In this document: positions 24,595-32,689 of the stretch, in pieces | How the letters are laid out: each line of letters opens with the position of its first letter | How positions within the stretch are numbered: position 1 is the stretch's first letter | DNA from: Deminuibacter soli | GTDB taxonomy: Bacteria > Bacteroidota > Bacteroidia > Chitinophagales > Chitinophagaceae | NCBI RefSeq assembly: GCF_003412455.1 | Contig: NZ_QTJU01000013.1 | Location: 1-64,000 of the forward strand | Reading direction: 5' to 3' | DNA length: 64,000 nt | Translations under genes and position numbers: made by a program | Notes under the pieces: generated by a model | Database searches by the model: none | Told to the model about the DNA's origin: nothing | The model's input: only the letters and a program-made list of their open reading frames with translations

Positions 24595-26949
24595 TTACTC
24601 TGTTTTCAAAGTTTTTACCGGATTTGTTACGGCAGCTCTTATGGCCTGGTAGCTTACACTGCCAAAAGCAATGAGCAGCAAGGCAGTACCGCCTGCGGCA
24701 AACATCCACCACGATAAGCCGATGCGGTAATTGTATTGCAGCAGCCAGCCATTCATCATGTACCAGGCAACCGGCAGTGCCACAGCAAAGGCGATGGCGA
24801 TTAACCATAAAAACTCTTTCGACAGCAACAGCACTATGTTTTGTACAGAAGCGCCCAGCACTTTGCGTATGCCTATTTCCCTGCTGCGCTGTACCGCTGT
24901 AAACGATGCCAGGCCCAGTAAACCGATGCAGGAGATAAATATGGTTAACGCCGCAAAAAGTTTGGCCATGGTGCCCATCATTTGCACATCCCTGAACTTG
25001 CGTGCATATTTTTCATCAAGAAAGTTGTATTCAAACGGGTAATCGGGGTTGTATGCTTTAAAGATGTTGCCAATGGCAGCCAGGCTGGCCTGTGTGCTGC
25101 GTGCGGGGTTGAGGCGTATATTAATGATGTTCGACCAGTCGGCCCCTTCAATCATCATGGGTTTGGTAACATCGAGCGGTGAGCCCCATACAAAATCTTT
25201 AAAAACGCCCACCACATGCCATTTCACAAAATCCTTGTCGATAAGCACGCCCAGCGGCTGCTTAAGTCCCATGGCCTTTACCGCCGATTCATTGAGCATA
25301 CAGGCAGTTGAATCTGTAGGAAAATTCTTCCCGTCAATGGCCCTGCCCAGCGTCATTTTGATATCAAAGGTTTTTTCAAAATCGCCGGTGGTGGCCATCA
25401 TATCGAATACGATATTGGCATTGGGGTCTTTGCCCGGCCAGTTTAACCCCCAGCTATTGCTGCGGGCATTATCGAGCGATTGATTGGTTTTACAAACCGC
25501 AACAGCAGCACCGCTGGTGAGCAGGTCGTTTTTTACCGCATCGAATTTATCTCCCAGCTGCCCGGATAATCCGGCGTATACAATATTGTCGCGGTTGTAG
25601 CCTGCATCCCTGTTTTGGGCATACCGTATCTGGAAATAAATAACAATGGTGGCAATAATAAATACCGTAGAGCAGGCAAACTGTGTAACCACCAGTACTT
25701 TGCGTGGTGTAACAGAGGCTTTGCCGGTTACAATTTTCTGCTTGAGTACTACGATGGGTTTAAACGAAGAGAGATAAAAAGCAGGGTAACTGCCTGCCAG
25801 CAAACCGGTGAGCAAGGTGGCGCCTGCACCCAGCAGCCATATAAAGGGATGGGCAAAATCGATATGCAGCTGTTGCCTGGTTAGCTGGCTGAAAGCCGGC
25901 AGCAGCAGGGTTACCAGTACTATTGCCAGTACAAACGAGGTGATGGCCAGCAACATTGATTCCAGCAAAAACTGCAGTACCAACCCGCTTTTACCGGCGC
26001 CTACTACTTTACGTACGCCAACTTCCCTTGCACGTTTTTCGCTGCGTGCGGTGCTCAGGTTCATAAAGTTGATACAGGCAATGAGCAGTATGCTGAAAGC
26101 GACTGCAATAAACAGGTTCACTATTTCGATGCGCCCGCCGGCAGGGTGGCCTTCTGCAAATTTGTTGTGCAGGTGATATTGTGATAAGGGATATAAAAAC
26201 ACATCTACCTTTTCATGCCCGCCGCTGTGTTTCCTGGTAATACCGGCGATCTTTTTATTTACGGCATCTACGCTGGCATCCGGCTTCAGCGTTACATAGG
26301 TTCTGAAGGCATTGTTACCCCAGTATTGGCGATCCCAGCCCATTTCATTCAAAAAGCTCCAGGGCAGCAGGTAATCGAATCCGAAAACGGTATTGGCAGG
26401 CAGTTCTTTTAAAACACCGGTGACTGTGAAGTTGGTGGTATTGTTGATCTTTACCGTTTTGTTCATCGGGTTTTCGTTACCGAACATCTTTTTGGCGAAT
26501 GTTTCGGTAATCACCACACCATGTGCATCACGCAGCGCAGTATACTTATCACCTTGCAGCAAGGGGAAACTGAACATGCTTAAAAAAGAACTGTCTGTAA
26601 TAAAACAGCTGCCATTCAATGCCAGCTTACCATAAGCAAACAAAAACTGCTCACCTGTTGTACGCACCATCTGGTCTATCTCCGGGAACTCGGCCTTTAA
26701 TGCAGGGCCCAACGGAGATGGAGAACTTTCCCAGCAATTTACCTGGTTATCGAGCGTTGCCTTATTATACGCCATGTACAGGCGATCGCTTTTTTCATGA
26801 AAACGGTCGTAGCTCATTTCATGCCGCAGCCAGATGGCCAGCAGCATAAAGCAAACCAACCCAACAGTTAATCCTGCAAGGTTAATAATGGAAAATACTT
26901 TATTGTGCAGCAGGCTGCGCCATGCCGTTTTAAAATAATTACGGAGCAT
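24595..26949 (-). CDS. FtsX/MacB-type ABC permease 4 (in the adaptor/ATPase operon)
   Basis: The ATG at 26949 gives MLRNYFKTAWRSLLHNKVFS, matching the start of the other permeases; an in-frame start 63 bases upstream would overlap the preceding small gene. The 784-residue chain has the N-terminal helix LAGLTVGLVCFMLLAIWL, FtsX motifs AREVGVRKVVGA (about 320) and SREIGIRKVLGA, and ends NPVKTLKTE. It follows the small one-helix gene by 22 bases and the ATPase gene by about 280. With that ATPase, the HlyD-type adaptor and the TolC-type channel it would make a MacAB-TolC-like exporter. Substrate unknown. Confidence 0.92.
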   Translation of the reverse strand: MLRNYFKTAWRSLLHNKVFSIINLAGLTVGLVCFMLLAIWLRHEMSYDRFHEKSDRLYMAYNKATLDNQVNCWESSPSPLGPALKAEFPEIDQMVRTTGEQFLFAYGKLALNGSCFITDSSFLSMFSFPLLQGDKYTALRDAHGVVITETFAKKMFGNENPMNKTVKINNTTNFTVTGVLKELPANTVFGFDYLLPWSFLNEMGWDRQYWGNNAFRTYVTLKPDASVDAVNKKIAGITRKHSGGHEKVDVFLYPLSQYHLHNKFAEGHPAGGRIEIVNLFIAVAFSILLIACINFMNLSTARSEKRAREVGVRKVVGAGKSGLVLQFLLESMLLAITSFVLAIVLVTLLLPAFSQLTRQQLHIDFAHPFIWLLGAGATLLTGLLAGSYPAFYLSSFKPIVVLKQKIVTGKASVTPRKVLVVTQFACSTVFIIATIVIYFQIRYAQNRDAGYNRDNIVYAGLSGQLGDKFDAVKNDLLTSGAAVAVCKTNQSLDNARSNSWGLNWPGKDPNANIVFDMMATTGDFEKTFDIKMTLGRAIDGKNFPTDSTACMLNESAVKAMGLKQPLGVLIDKDFVKWHVVGVFKDFVWGSPLDVTKPMMIEGADWSNIINIRLNPARSTQASLAAIGNIFKAYNPDYPFEYNFLDEKYARKFRDVQMMGTMAKLFAALTIFISCIGLLGLASFTAVQRSREIGIRKVLGASVQNIVLLLSKEFLWLIAIAFAVALPVAWYMMNGWLLQYNYRIGLSWWMFAAGGTALLLIAFGSVSYQAIRAAVTNPVKTLKTE

Positions 26950-26971
26950 TGGAATGAATGGGGTTGACCAG

Positions 26972-27217
26972 TTAGAAAAATCTGTTGAATAAAGCGTTGG
27001 GCGTAATATCACTGCCCGGTGATTCGCTTACAGAAATATGAACGCCCGGCATGGAAGCATTTCCCTGGCAGTCTTCAGTAGTTTTGGTTGCGGCCCTTCT
27101 GGCGGCATAATTGTATGAGAGAAAAAATATGCCGGCAGTTACCATCCCCAACAAAAAGCAAATAGTTTTGGCTGAAACATTCTTGTGCTTGCGATAGATG
27201 GATAACAGGTCCGGCAT
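26972..27217 (-). CDS. Small single-helix membrane protein of the export operon
   Basis: Not recognised. The 81-residue frame fits exactly between the ATPase stop (27229) and the permease start (26949), with gaps of 11 and 22 bases, as expected for a real operon gene. It has a basic N-terminus (about 9-17), one predicted membrane helix (about 18-36, TICFLLGMVTAGIFFLSYNY), then a soluble tail of about 45 residues. The ATG is preceded by an A/T-rich stretch, typical of Bacteroidota starts. It could be a small accessory subunit or regulator of the ABC exporter. The call rests on position and composition, not on homology. Confidence 0.6.
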   Translation of the reverse strand: MPDLLSIYRKHKNVSAKTICFLLGMVTAGIFFLSYNYAARRAATKTTEDCQGNASMPGVHISVSESPGSDITPNALFNRFF

Positions 27218-27228
27218 AAATTATTTTT

Positions 27229-27912
27229 TTAGAGCAAACTGTTGATATTCTCTGTAACAGTCTGTCCGTCGAGCATGCGTATAATGCGATGGCTGTAACG
27301 GGCATCGTGTTCACTATGGGTAACCATTACAATGGTTGTACCCTGTTCATTTAAATCGGTAAGCAATTGCATTACCTCGTTACCGTTAGATGAATCGAGG
27401 TTACCGGTGGGCTCATCCGCCAGTATCAGCTTGGGCTGGTTTACTACGGCACGGGCTACGGCCACACGCTGTTGCTGACCACCTGATAACTGCTGGGGGT
27501 AGTGATTGCGGCGGTGCATGATCTGCACTTTATCCAGCACTTCTTCTACGCGCTTTTTGCGTTCAGCAGGTTTTACGCCTGTGTAAATCAGCGGCAGTTC
27601 CACGTTTTCAAAAACAGTGAGTTCATCAATGAGGTTAAAACTCTGGAATACGAAACCGATATTGTGTTTACGCAAATCGGCACGTTTGCGTTCGTTGAAG
27701 TGCGCTACTTCAATTCCATTGAATAAAAAGCTGCCTGCATCAGGATCGTCGAGCAACCCCAGTATATTCAGCAGTGTGGACTTGCCACAACCTGAAGGCC
27801 CCATTACTGCAACAAATTCGCCGTCTCTAACTTCAAAAGACAATTTGTTTAACGCTACTGTTTCTACTTCTTCCGTGCGGTAAACCTTTTCAAGCGCAGA
27901 AATTTTTATCAT
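27229..27912 (-). CDS. ABC transporter ATPase (MacB/LolD type)
   Basis: A 227-residue ATPase with canonical motifs: Walker A GPSGCGKSTLLN, Q-loop in GFVFQSFNLI, signature LSGGQQQRVAVARAV, Walker B LILADEPTGNLDS and H-loop MVTHSE. It is second in the operon after the HlyD-type adaptor (97-base gap, no terminator) and just upstream of the small membrane protein and permease 4, which it presumably energises. It may also serve the ATPase-less three-permease operon. Confidence 0.94.
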   Translation of the reverse strand: MIKISALEKVYRTEEVETVALNKLSFEVRDGEFVAVMGPSGCGKSTLLNILGLLDDPDAGSFLFNGIEVAHFNERKRADLRKHNIGFVFQSFNLIDELTVFENVELPLIYTGVKPAERKKRVEEVLDKVQIMHRRNHYPQQLSGGQQQRVAVARAVVNQPKLILADEPTGNLDSSNGNEVMQLLTDLNEQGTTIVMVTHSEHDARYSHRIIRMLDGQTVTENINSLL

Positions 27913-28009
27913 GACAATTCGGTTTAAGTTTAAGTTTTAAGTGTTTACAGTTGACGTATCACTGTTTCATGTTACTATATAGGTGGTCACAATTTAGTGA
28001 ATCGGGTGA

Positions 28010-29263
28010 CTATTTCTTCAGCACCAGCTCTTGTATGTTGCCATAATTTTCGTAGCTGCTGGTAATTACTTTATCGCCCGGTTTCAGGCCCTGCATTACT
28101 TCAAAGTAATCCTGGTTCTGGCTGCCCAGCTGCATGTCTACCTTATAAGCCATTGTACCGCTTTCATTCACTTTAAATATCCAGTTACCGCCTGTTTGCT
28201 GGAAGAACCCGCCTCTTGGTAACAATACGGCCTGTTTGGCATCGCTCAGGGCCAGCAGAATTTGCAGGGTTTGTCCGCGCCGTATGCCTTTGGGCGCCTT
28301 ACCTATAAATTCCATGTCTACCTGGAAACGGTTATTGGTTACCTGTGTGTATACTTTTTTAATCTGCAGGTTATAGTTGCTGTCAGCAAAGCTGAAAGTG
28401 CCTTTTAAGCCGGTGATAATACGCGACAGGTAGTGTTCATCCACATCTACACGTACTTTATAACCGGTAAGCACGTCTATCTGGCCCAGGCGCTCGCCCT
28501 GTTTTTTGTTCTGGCCAATTTCTGCATCCAGTGAGGTAAGCTGTCCGTCAACCGGGGCACGTACCACCAGGTCGCCTACTTTTTTACGGGTAAGCTGCAA
28601 GGCATTCTGCGAGCCATTGTACAGCTGGCGGGCCTGTTCAACACCCTGTTTGGTAGAAACCGAATCCTGTGAAAGAATTCTTTTGGTGAGTTCTTTTTTC
28701 TGGAGGTTATAGTTGTAGGTATTTTCTGCCTGTTTAAACTCCTGCAGGCCGATGGCTTTCTGTTCGTACAGGTGTTTATCGAGCAGGTAAATACGTTCTG
28801 CTTCTTTCAGTGTATTGTCAACATCCGTCATCTGGTTCAGCTTGCTCACGGTATTCTGCTGTGCGGCGTTTTGTGCAATCTGCATCTGCGTAAGCAGGTT
28901 AAACACCGATGTTTCCTGGTTCACCAGGCTCAGCTCAAGATCGGTATTAGACAGGCGCAGGATAGGCTGGCCCGCTTTCATAATCGTTCCGTCTTCCACA
29001 TATCTTTCTTCCACCCTGCCGCCTTCCATGGCATCGAGGTAAATGCTGTTTTCGGGTAAAACAATGCCGTTTACAGGGGTTGTTTCCTGGAATGTGCCTT
29101 TCTGAACTTCACTGATGGTGATACGGTCGGTCTCCACATTCAGTTTTGAATTACCCGAAGTAAAATAATAGCTGGCGCCGATAAGTACTACCAGCGCAGT
29201 AACACCGCCTATGGTAAGCAACTTCTTTGTAGTCCATTTTCTCTTTTGTAACACTCTGTCCAT
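28010..29263 (-). CDS. HlyD/MacA-type periplasmic adaptor protein
   Basis: Membrane fusion protein bridging an inner membrane transporter and TolC. The ATG at 29263 (MDRVLQKRKW) is preceded by an A-rich region and is preferred over an in-frame TTG at 29311. The 417-residue chain has a cytosolic basic start, one N-terminal helix (LLTIGGVTALVVLIGASYYF), a split biotinyl-lipoyl domain (the two halves near 70-90 and 225-245, with VRAPVDGQL), a coiled-coil hairpin between them (about 95-215), and beta-barrel and membrane-proximal domains up to GLKPGDKVITSSYENYG. It is first in its operon and divergent from the response regulator. Confidence 0.92.
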   Translation of the reverse strand: MDRVLQKRKWTTKKLLTIGGVTALVVLIGASYYFTSGNSKLNVETDRITISEVQKGTFQETTPVNGIVLPENSIYLDAMEGGRVEERYVEDGTIMKAGQPILRLSNTDLELSLVNQETSVFNLLTQMQIAQNAAQQNTVSKLNQMTDVDNTLKEAERIYLLDKHLYEQKAIGLQEFKQAENTYNYNLQKKELTKRILSQDSVSTKQGVEQARQLYNGSQNALQLTRKKVGDLVVRAPVDGQLTSLDAEIGQNKKQGERLGQIDVLTGYKVRVDVDEHYLSRIITGLKGTFSFADSNYNLQIKKVYTQVTNNRFQVDMEFIGKAPKGIRRGQTLQILLALSDAKQAVLLPRGGFFQQTGGNWIFKVNESGTMAYKVDMQLGSQNQDYFEVMQGLKPGDKVITSSYENYGNIQELVLKK

Positions 29264-29352
29264 CTGTTCTGAATTTTTTCTTTTTTTAAAAAACACCCGA
29301 GGTAAAGACAACGGGTTTTAATGCACATGGGAAAACTTGTTGCTCTTCTGTT

Positions 29353-29459
29353 TTCAAACCTGTGCCAATCCAATTTGCTATTGAATTACAAATAGTTAAG
29401 GTTTGCACCAGTGTCTGTTCTGTATCAAAGCGAACACACAGTGTCCGCTTTTGATACAG
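29353..29459 (-). promoter_or_regulatory. Proposed activator site and promoter of the adaptor operon
   Basis: A 40-base imperfect inverted repeat lies at 29420-29459. On the minus strand it opens with CTGTATCAAAAGCGGACAC and closes with GTGTTCGCTTTGATACAG. The box GATTGGCACAGGTTTG follows (TTGGCAC from 29368), 91 bases from the distal end and 52 from the proximal end of the repeat. The TGGCAC is a perfect sigma-54 -24 core, but the TTTG after it is one base short of the standard -12 spacing. The site lies between the adaptor gene (-) and the regulator gene (+), so it could also affect the regulator. Confidence 0.55.
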
Positions 29460-29606
29460 CATATTGTACGCTGTACCTGTTAGGTATTAAAAACCAACAA
29501 TTTAGGTTTATGGTATACCGGGTGATAAATTGGTTAGCGATTGTGTATCATATAGTTTTATTTCAAACGGTTTGTTGTAATATTAACATCGAAAGTTCCC
29601 ATTAAC

Positions 29607-30968
29607 ATGAATCTGAAAAATGCTTCCGTCCTGATTATTGACGATGATCTGGATGTGCTTACGGCGGTTCGCCTGCTGCTGAAAACCGAATCGAAAGAAG
29701 TTGTTACCGAGAAAAACCCGGAAAACATCCGCAACCTGCTGTCTAAACAATCGTTCGACCTGATATTGCTCGATATGAACTTCAACAGTTCTATTAATAC
29801 CGGTAATGAGGGGTTATTCTGGCTGCGTAAAATAAAAGAGCTGGGCTCTGCCGCTGCGGTGATTATGATTACCGCCTATGGCGATATTGACCTTGCCGTT
29901 CGTTCTCTGAAAGAAGGGGCAGCCGATTTTGTGGTAAAACCCTGGCACAACGAACGCCTGATTGAAACCATTAAAGAGGCCCTGCGCAAGAAAGATGCCG
30001 GCAAAACCAGCGCTGCCAACGGCAAAGGCGATAAAATTATCGGCTCTGAACTGCTGGGCGAAAGTGAAATTATGCAGGACATCTTTTACAAGATTGAAAA
30101 GATTGCGCCCACGGAAGCCAATATCCTGATACTGGGCGAAAACGGTACCGGTAAAGATCTTATTGCCAAAGCCATTCACCAGCATTCCATCCGCACCAAA
30201 AATGCGTTTGTGAAAGTGGACGTGGGTGCACTTACAGACAGCCTGTTTGAAAGCGAACTGTTCGGGCATAAAAAGGGCGCGTTTACTGATGCGCGGGAAG
30301 ACCGTATAGGCCGTTTTGAATCTGCCAGCGGCGGTACGCTGTTCCTGGATGAGATTGGTAATATATCACTGCGCCAGCAGGCGAAGCTGTTAACTGCACT
30401 GCAAAACAGGCAGATTACCCGTTTGGGCGCCAATGATGCCGTACCGGTAGATATACGCCTGATATGCGCCACCAACGTGCCGCTGAGCGAACTGGCCAAT
30501 GAAACACGCTTCAGGAAGGATTTGATATACCGCATTAACACCGTTGAAATTACCGTACCGCCATTGCGCAAAAGGGCCGATGATATTGTGCTGCTGGCCA
30601 AACATTTTATTAAAATATACACGGCGAAGTACATGAAGCCGAACCTGGAAGTATCGGCCGGTGCTATTGAAAAACTGAAATCGTACCACTTTCCCGGCAA
30701 TGTGCGCGAGCTGCAGTACACTATTGAACGCGCGGTGATTATGGCTGAAGGTGACGACCTGCAGGCGAAAGACCTCTTGTTCTCGCCCATTGAAGCAGCA
30801 TCCAGCGAAGTGAATGATGAAAAAGAAGATTACAAGCTGAGCACCATGGAGCGCAACACCATTTTAAAAGTAATTGAAAAACATAACGGCAATATCAGCA
30901 AAGCGGCAAAGGAACTGGGTTTAACGCGCACTGCTTTGTACCGCCGCCTGAATAAATATGACATTTAG
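29607..30968 (+). CDS. NtrC-type sigma-54-dependent response regulator
   Basis: A 453-residue activator. The receiver domain (about 7-127) has the acidic pocket D12-D14, phosphoacceptor D56 and K111. The AAA+ domain (about 146-390) has Walker A GENGTGKD at 177-184, Walker B LFLDEI near 246-250, and the sigma-54 contact loop GAFTDA at 224-229, where GAFTGA is the textbook form. The C-terminal Fis-type helix-turn-helix (about 415-453) reads NISKAAKELGLTRTALYRRL. Its last 11 bases overlap the start of the histidine kinase gene, so the two are translationally coupled. It probably binds the CTGTATCAAAAGCG-type repeats near the exporter promoters (inference). Confidence 0.95.
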   Translation: MNLKNASVLIIDDDLDVLTAVRLLLKTESKEVVTEKNPENIRNLLSKQSFDLILLDMNFNSSINTGNEGLFWLRKIKELGSAAAVIMITAYGDIDLAVRSLKEGAADFVVKPWHNERLIETIKEALRKKDAGKTSAANGKGDKIIGSELLGESEIMQDIFYKIEKIAPTEANILILGENGTGKDLIAKAIHQHSIRTKNAFVKVDVGALTDSLFESELFGHKKGAFTDAREDRIGRFESASGGTLFLDEIGNISLRQQAKLLTALQNRQITRLGANDAVPVDIRLICATNVPLSELANETRFRKDLIYRINTVEITVPPLRKRADDIVLLAKHFIKIYTAKYMKPNLEVSAGAIEKLKSYHFPGNVRELQYTIERAVIMAEGDDLQAKDLLFSPIEAASSEVNDEKEDYKLSTMERNTILKVIEKHNGNISKAAKELGLTRTALYRRLNKYDI

Positions 30969-32307
30969 AAGATACGAATGGAGCCTGATTTTGCGGGTAG
31001 CGTTTTTATTTGCCACCATCACACTGGCTTCTTATTTAACCCTGCAACATTCGTGGCTATACCTGTTTTTTGTAGCCCCGGTAATACTGCTGCAGCTGAT
31101 CGACTTCTACCGGTTTCACCGCAAATCGCAGGAAGAGGTGGAACAGTTTGTTGAATCGGTGCGCTACCGCGATTTCTCCCGCAACTTTGATGTAAAGCAG
31201 GCCCCGCTTGAATTACGCGCATTGCGTAAGGGTTTTAACGATATCAACGCCACGTTCAAGCACATTAGCCGCGAACGCGAAACGCAGTACCAGTACCTGC
31301 AGAAGATACTGGAACTGGTAGATACGGGCATTATCTCGTACGAGATGGAAACAGGTGAAATATCCTGGCTCAACGAATCGTTTAAACGCCTGATGGGTAT
31401 TCCGTATCTTAAAAACATACAGGCGCTTGATAAACGCGACCCCAACCTGTATGAAGAAATAAACAGCCTCAAATACGGCGAGAGCAAAATTGTAACCCTG
31501 CTGAAAGATAAGAACGCATTAAAGGCCCTGGTAACTACTGCCGCTTTTCAAACAGATGGCAAGGTGTATAAACTGGTGGCTTTTCAAAACGTAAACGAGG
31601 CATTGGATGAAACGGAATCTAAAGCCTGGCAGCGATTGCTGAGTGTAATGACACATGAGATCATGAACTCTGTTGCGCCTATTTCTTCACTGGCCGATAC
31701 GCTGAAAACAAGGCTCAGCCATTCAAAAGCAGAGCTGCCACCCGGACAGGTGCATGTATTCGAAGACCTGGACCTGGGTATTGAAACCATCAAACGCCGC
31801 AGTGAGGGATTGCTGAAATTTGCAGAAACTTACCGCAACCTGAATAAGATTACCAAGCCCAACCTGTCGCGCGTGTTCATCAGCGAAATGTTCGAGAACC
31901 TGCACCAGCTGATGGCGCCTACGCTTGAACAGAAAAACATTGAGCTGGAAGTAATTCTTAAAGATCCACTGCTTACGGTTGAAGCGGATATTAACCTGAT
32001 TGAACAGGTACTTATTAACCTGGTGGTAAACGCCATGGATGCTGTGAAAGAACAGCCGGAACCATTGATCACGCTCTCCGGCAGCGTGGTTTCTTCAACC
32101 GGTAAAGTGGTGCTGAATATTGCCGACAATGGCACCGGCATGCCCGAAGAAGTGGTAGACAAAATTTTTATCCCCTTCTTCAGCACCAAGAAAAACGGCA
32201 GCGGTATCGGCCTTAGCCTGTGTAAGCAAATCATGATGCTGCACAAGGGTAATATTCATGTACAGTCTGCCGAAGGTGAGGGCACGGTGTTTAGTTTGAT
32301 GTTCTAG
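30958..32307 (+). CDS. Membrane sensor histidine kinase
   Basis: The 449-residue partner of the upstream regulator. Two membrane helices (about 10-28 and 32-50) are joined by a loop of only a few residues, so almost nothing is exposed to the periplasm. A linker, a PAS-like domain (about 110-215), the H-box LLSVMTHEIMNSVAPISSL with H233, then the ATPase domain with NLVVNAMDAV (N-box), DNGTGMP (G1) and GSGIGLSLC (G2) follow. Such a layout resembles NtrB-like and intramembrane-sensing kinases that respond to the membrane or to a partner transporter. The start overlaps the regulator stop by 11 bases. Confidence 0.94.
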   Translation: MTFRRYEWSLILRVAFLFATITLASYLTLQHSWLYLFFVAPVILLQLIDFYRFHRKSQEEVEQFVESVRYRDFSRNFDVKQAPLELRALRKGFNDINATFKHISRERETQYQYLQKILELVDTGIISYEMETGEISWLNESFKRLMGIPYLKNIQALDKRDPNLYEEINSLKYGESKIVTLLKDKNALKALVTTAAFQTDGKVYKLVAFQNVNEALDETESKAWQRLLSVMTHEIMNSVAPISSLADTLKTRLSHSKAELPPGQVHVFEDLDLGIETIKRRSEGLLKFAETYRNLNKITKPNLSRVFISEMFENLHQLMAPTLEQKNIELEVILKDPLLTVEADINLIEQVLINLVVNAMDAVKEQPEPLITLSGSVVSSTGKVVLNIADNGTGMPEEVVDKIFIPFFSTKKNGSGIGLSLCKQIMMLHKGNIHVQSAEGEGTVFSLMF

Positions 32308-32323
32308 GAAAACCCCCACTGCC

Positions 32324-32671
32324 CTAACCTGCTTTCTTCGTTTGCTTGTATTCATTCTTCAACAACCATTGCAGCACTTTATCGCGTTGGTCGCCCTGAA
32401 CAATGGCTTCACCGTCTTTAACGCTGCCGCCGGTGCCGCAGTAGTTTTTGAGTTGCTTGCCCAGTGTTTCCAGGTCTTCTGCAGTGCCAATGAAACCCTG
32501 CACCAGCGTTACGGCTTTGCCTGCACGTTGTTTGGTATCGAGCCGTACACGCAGCTTTTGCTGTGCGGGTGGCAAGGTGGCCTGTGCTTCGTTTTGCTCA
32601 GGTTCAAACTGGAAACCGGGATCTGTGCTGTATACGAAACCTCTTGTATCGGGTTTAATTTTTTTGCTCAT
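32324..32671 (-). CDS. SUI1/eIF1-type translation factor (YciH family)
   Basis: A 115-residue protein whose C-terminal two thirds form a SUI1 fold, with KAVTLVQGFIGTAEDLETLGKQLKNYCGTGGSVKDG matching the conserved region (GxGGS-type loop). Bacterial YciH/SUI1 proteins can affect start-site fidelity, though their in vivo role is not well defined. The N-terminal about 40 residues are polar and variable. It lies 18 bases downstream of nadC on the same strand, so the two may be co-transcribed. Confidence 0.88.
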   Translation of the reverse strand: MSKKIKPDTRGFVYSTDPGFQFEPEQNEAQATLPPAQQKLRVRLDTKQRAGKAVTLVQGFIGTAEDLETLGKQLKNYCGTGGSVKDGEAIVQGDQRDKVLQWLLKNEYKQTKKAG

Positions 32672-32689
32672 GGGTTACTGATTTTGGGG

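Noticed and set aside
26950-27012. An upstream in-frame start for permease 4
   Set aside because: It would overlap the 3' end of the small one-helix gene and precede the standard MLRNYFKTAW start.
29460-29606. A sigma-54 promoter for the regulator-kinase pair itself
   Set aside because: No TGGCAY-N5-TTGC-like element is seen on the plus strand here; the regulator may be constitutively expressed or use another promoter.
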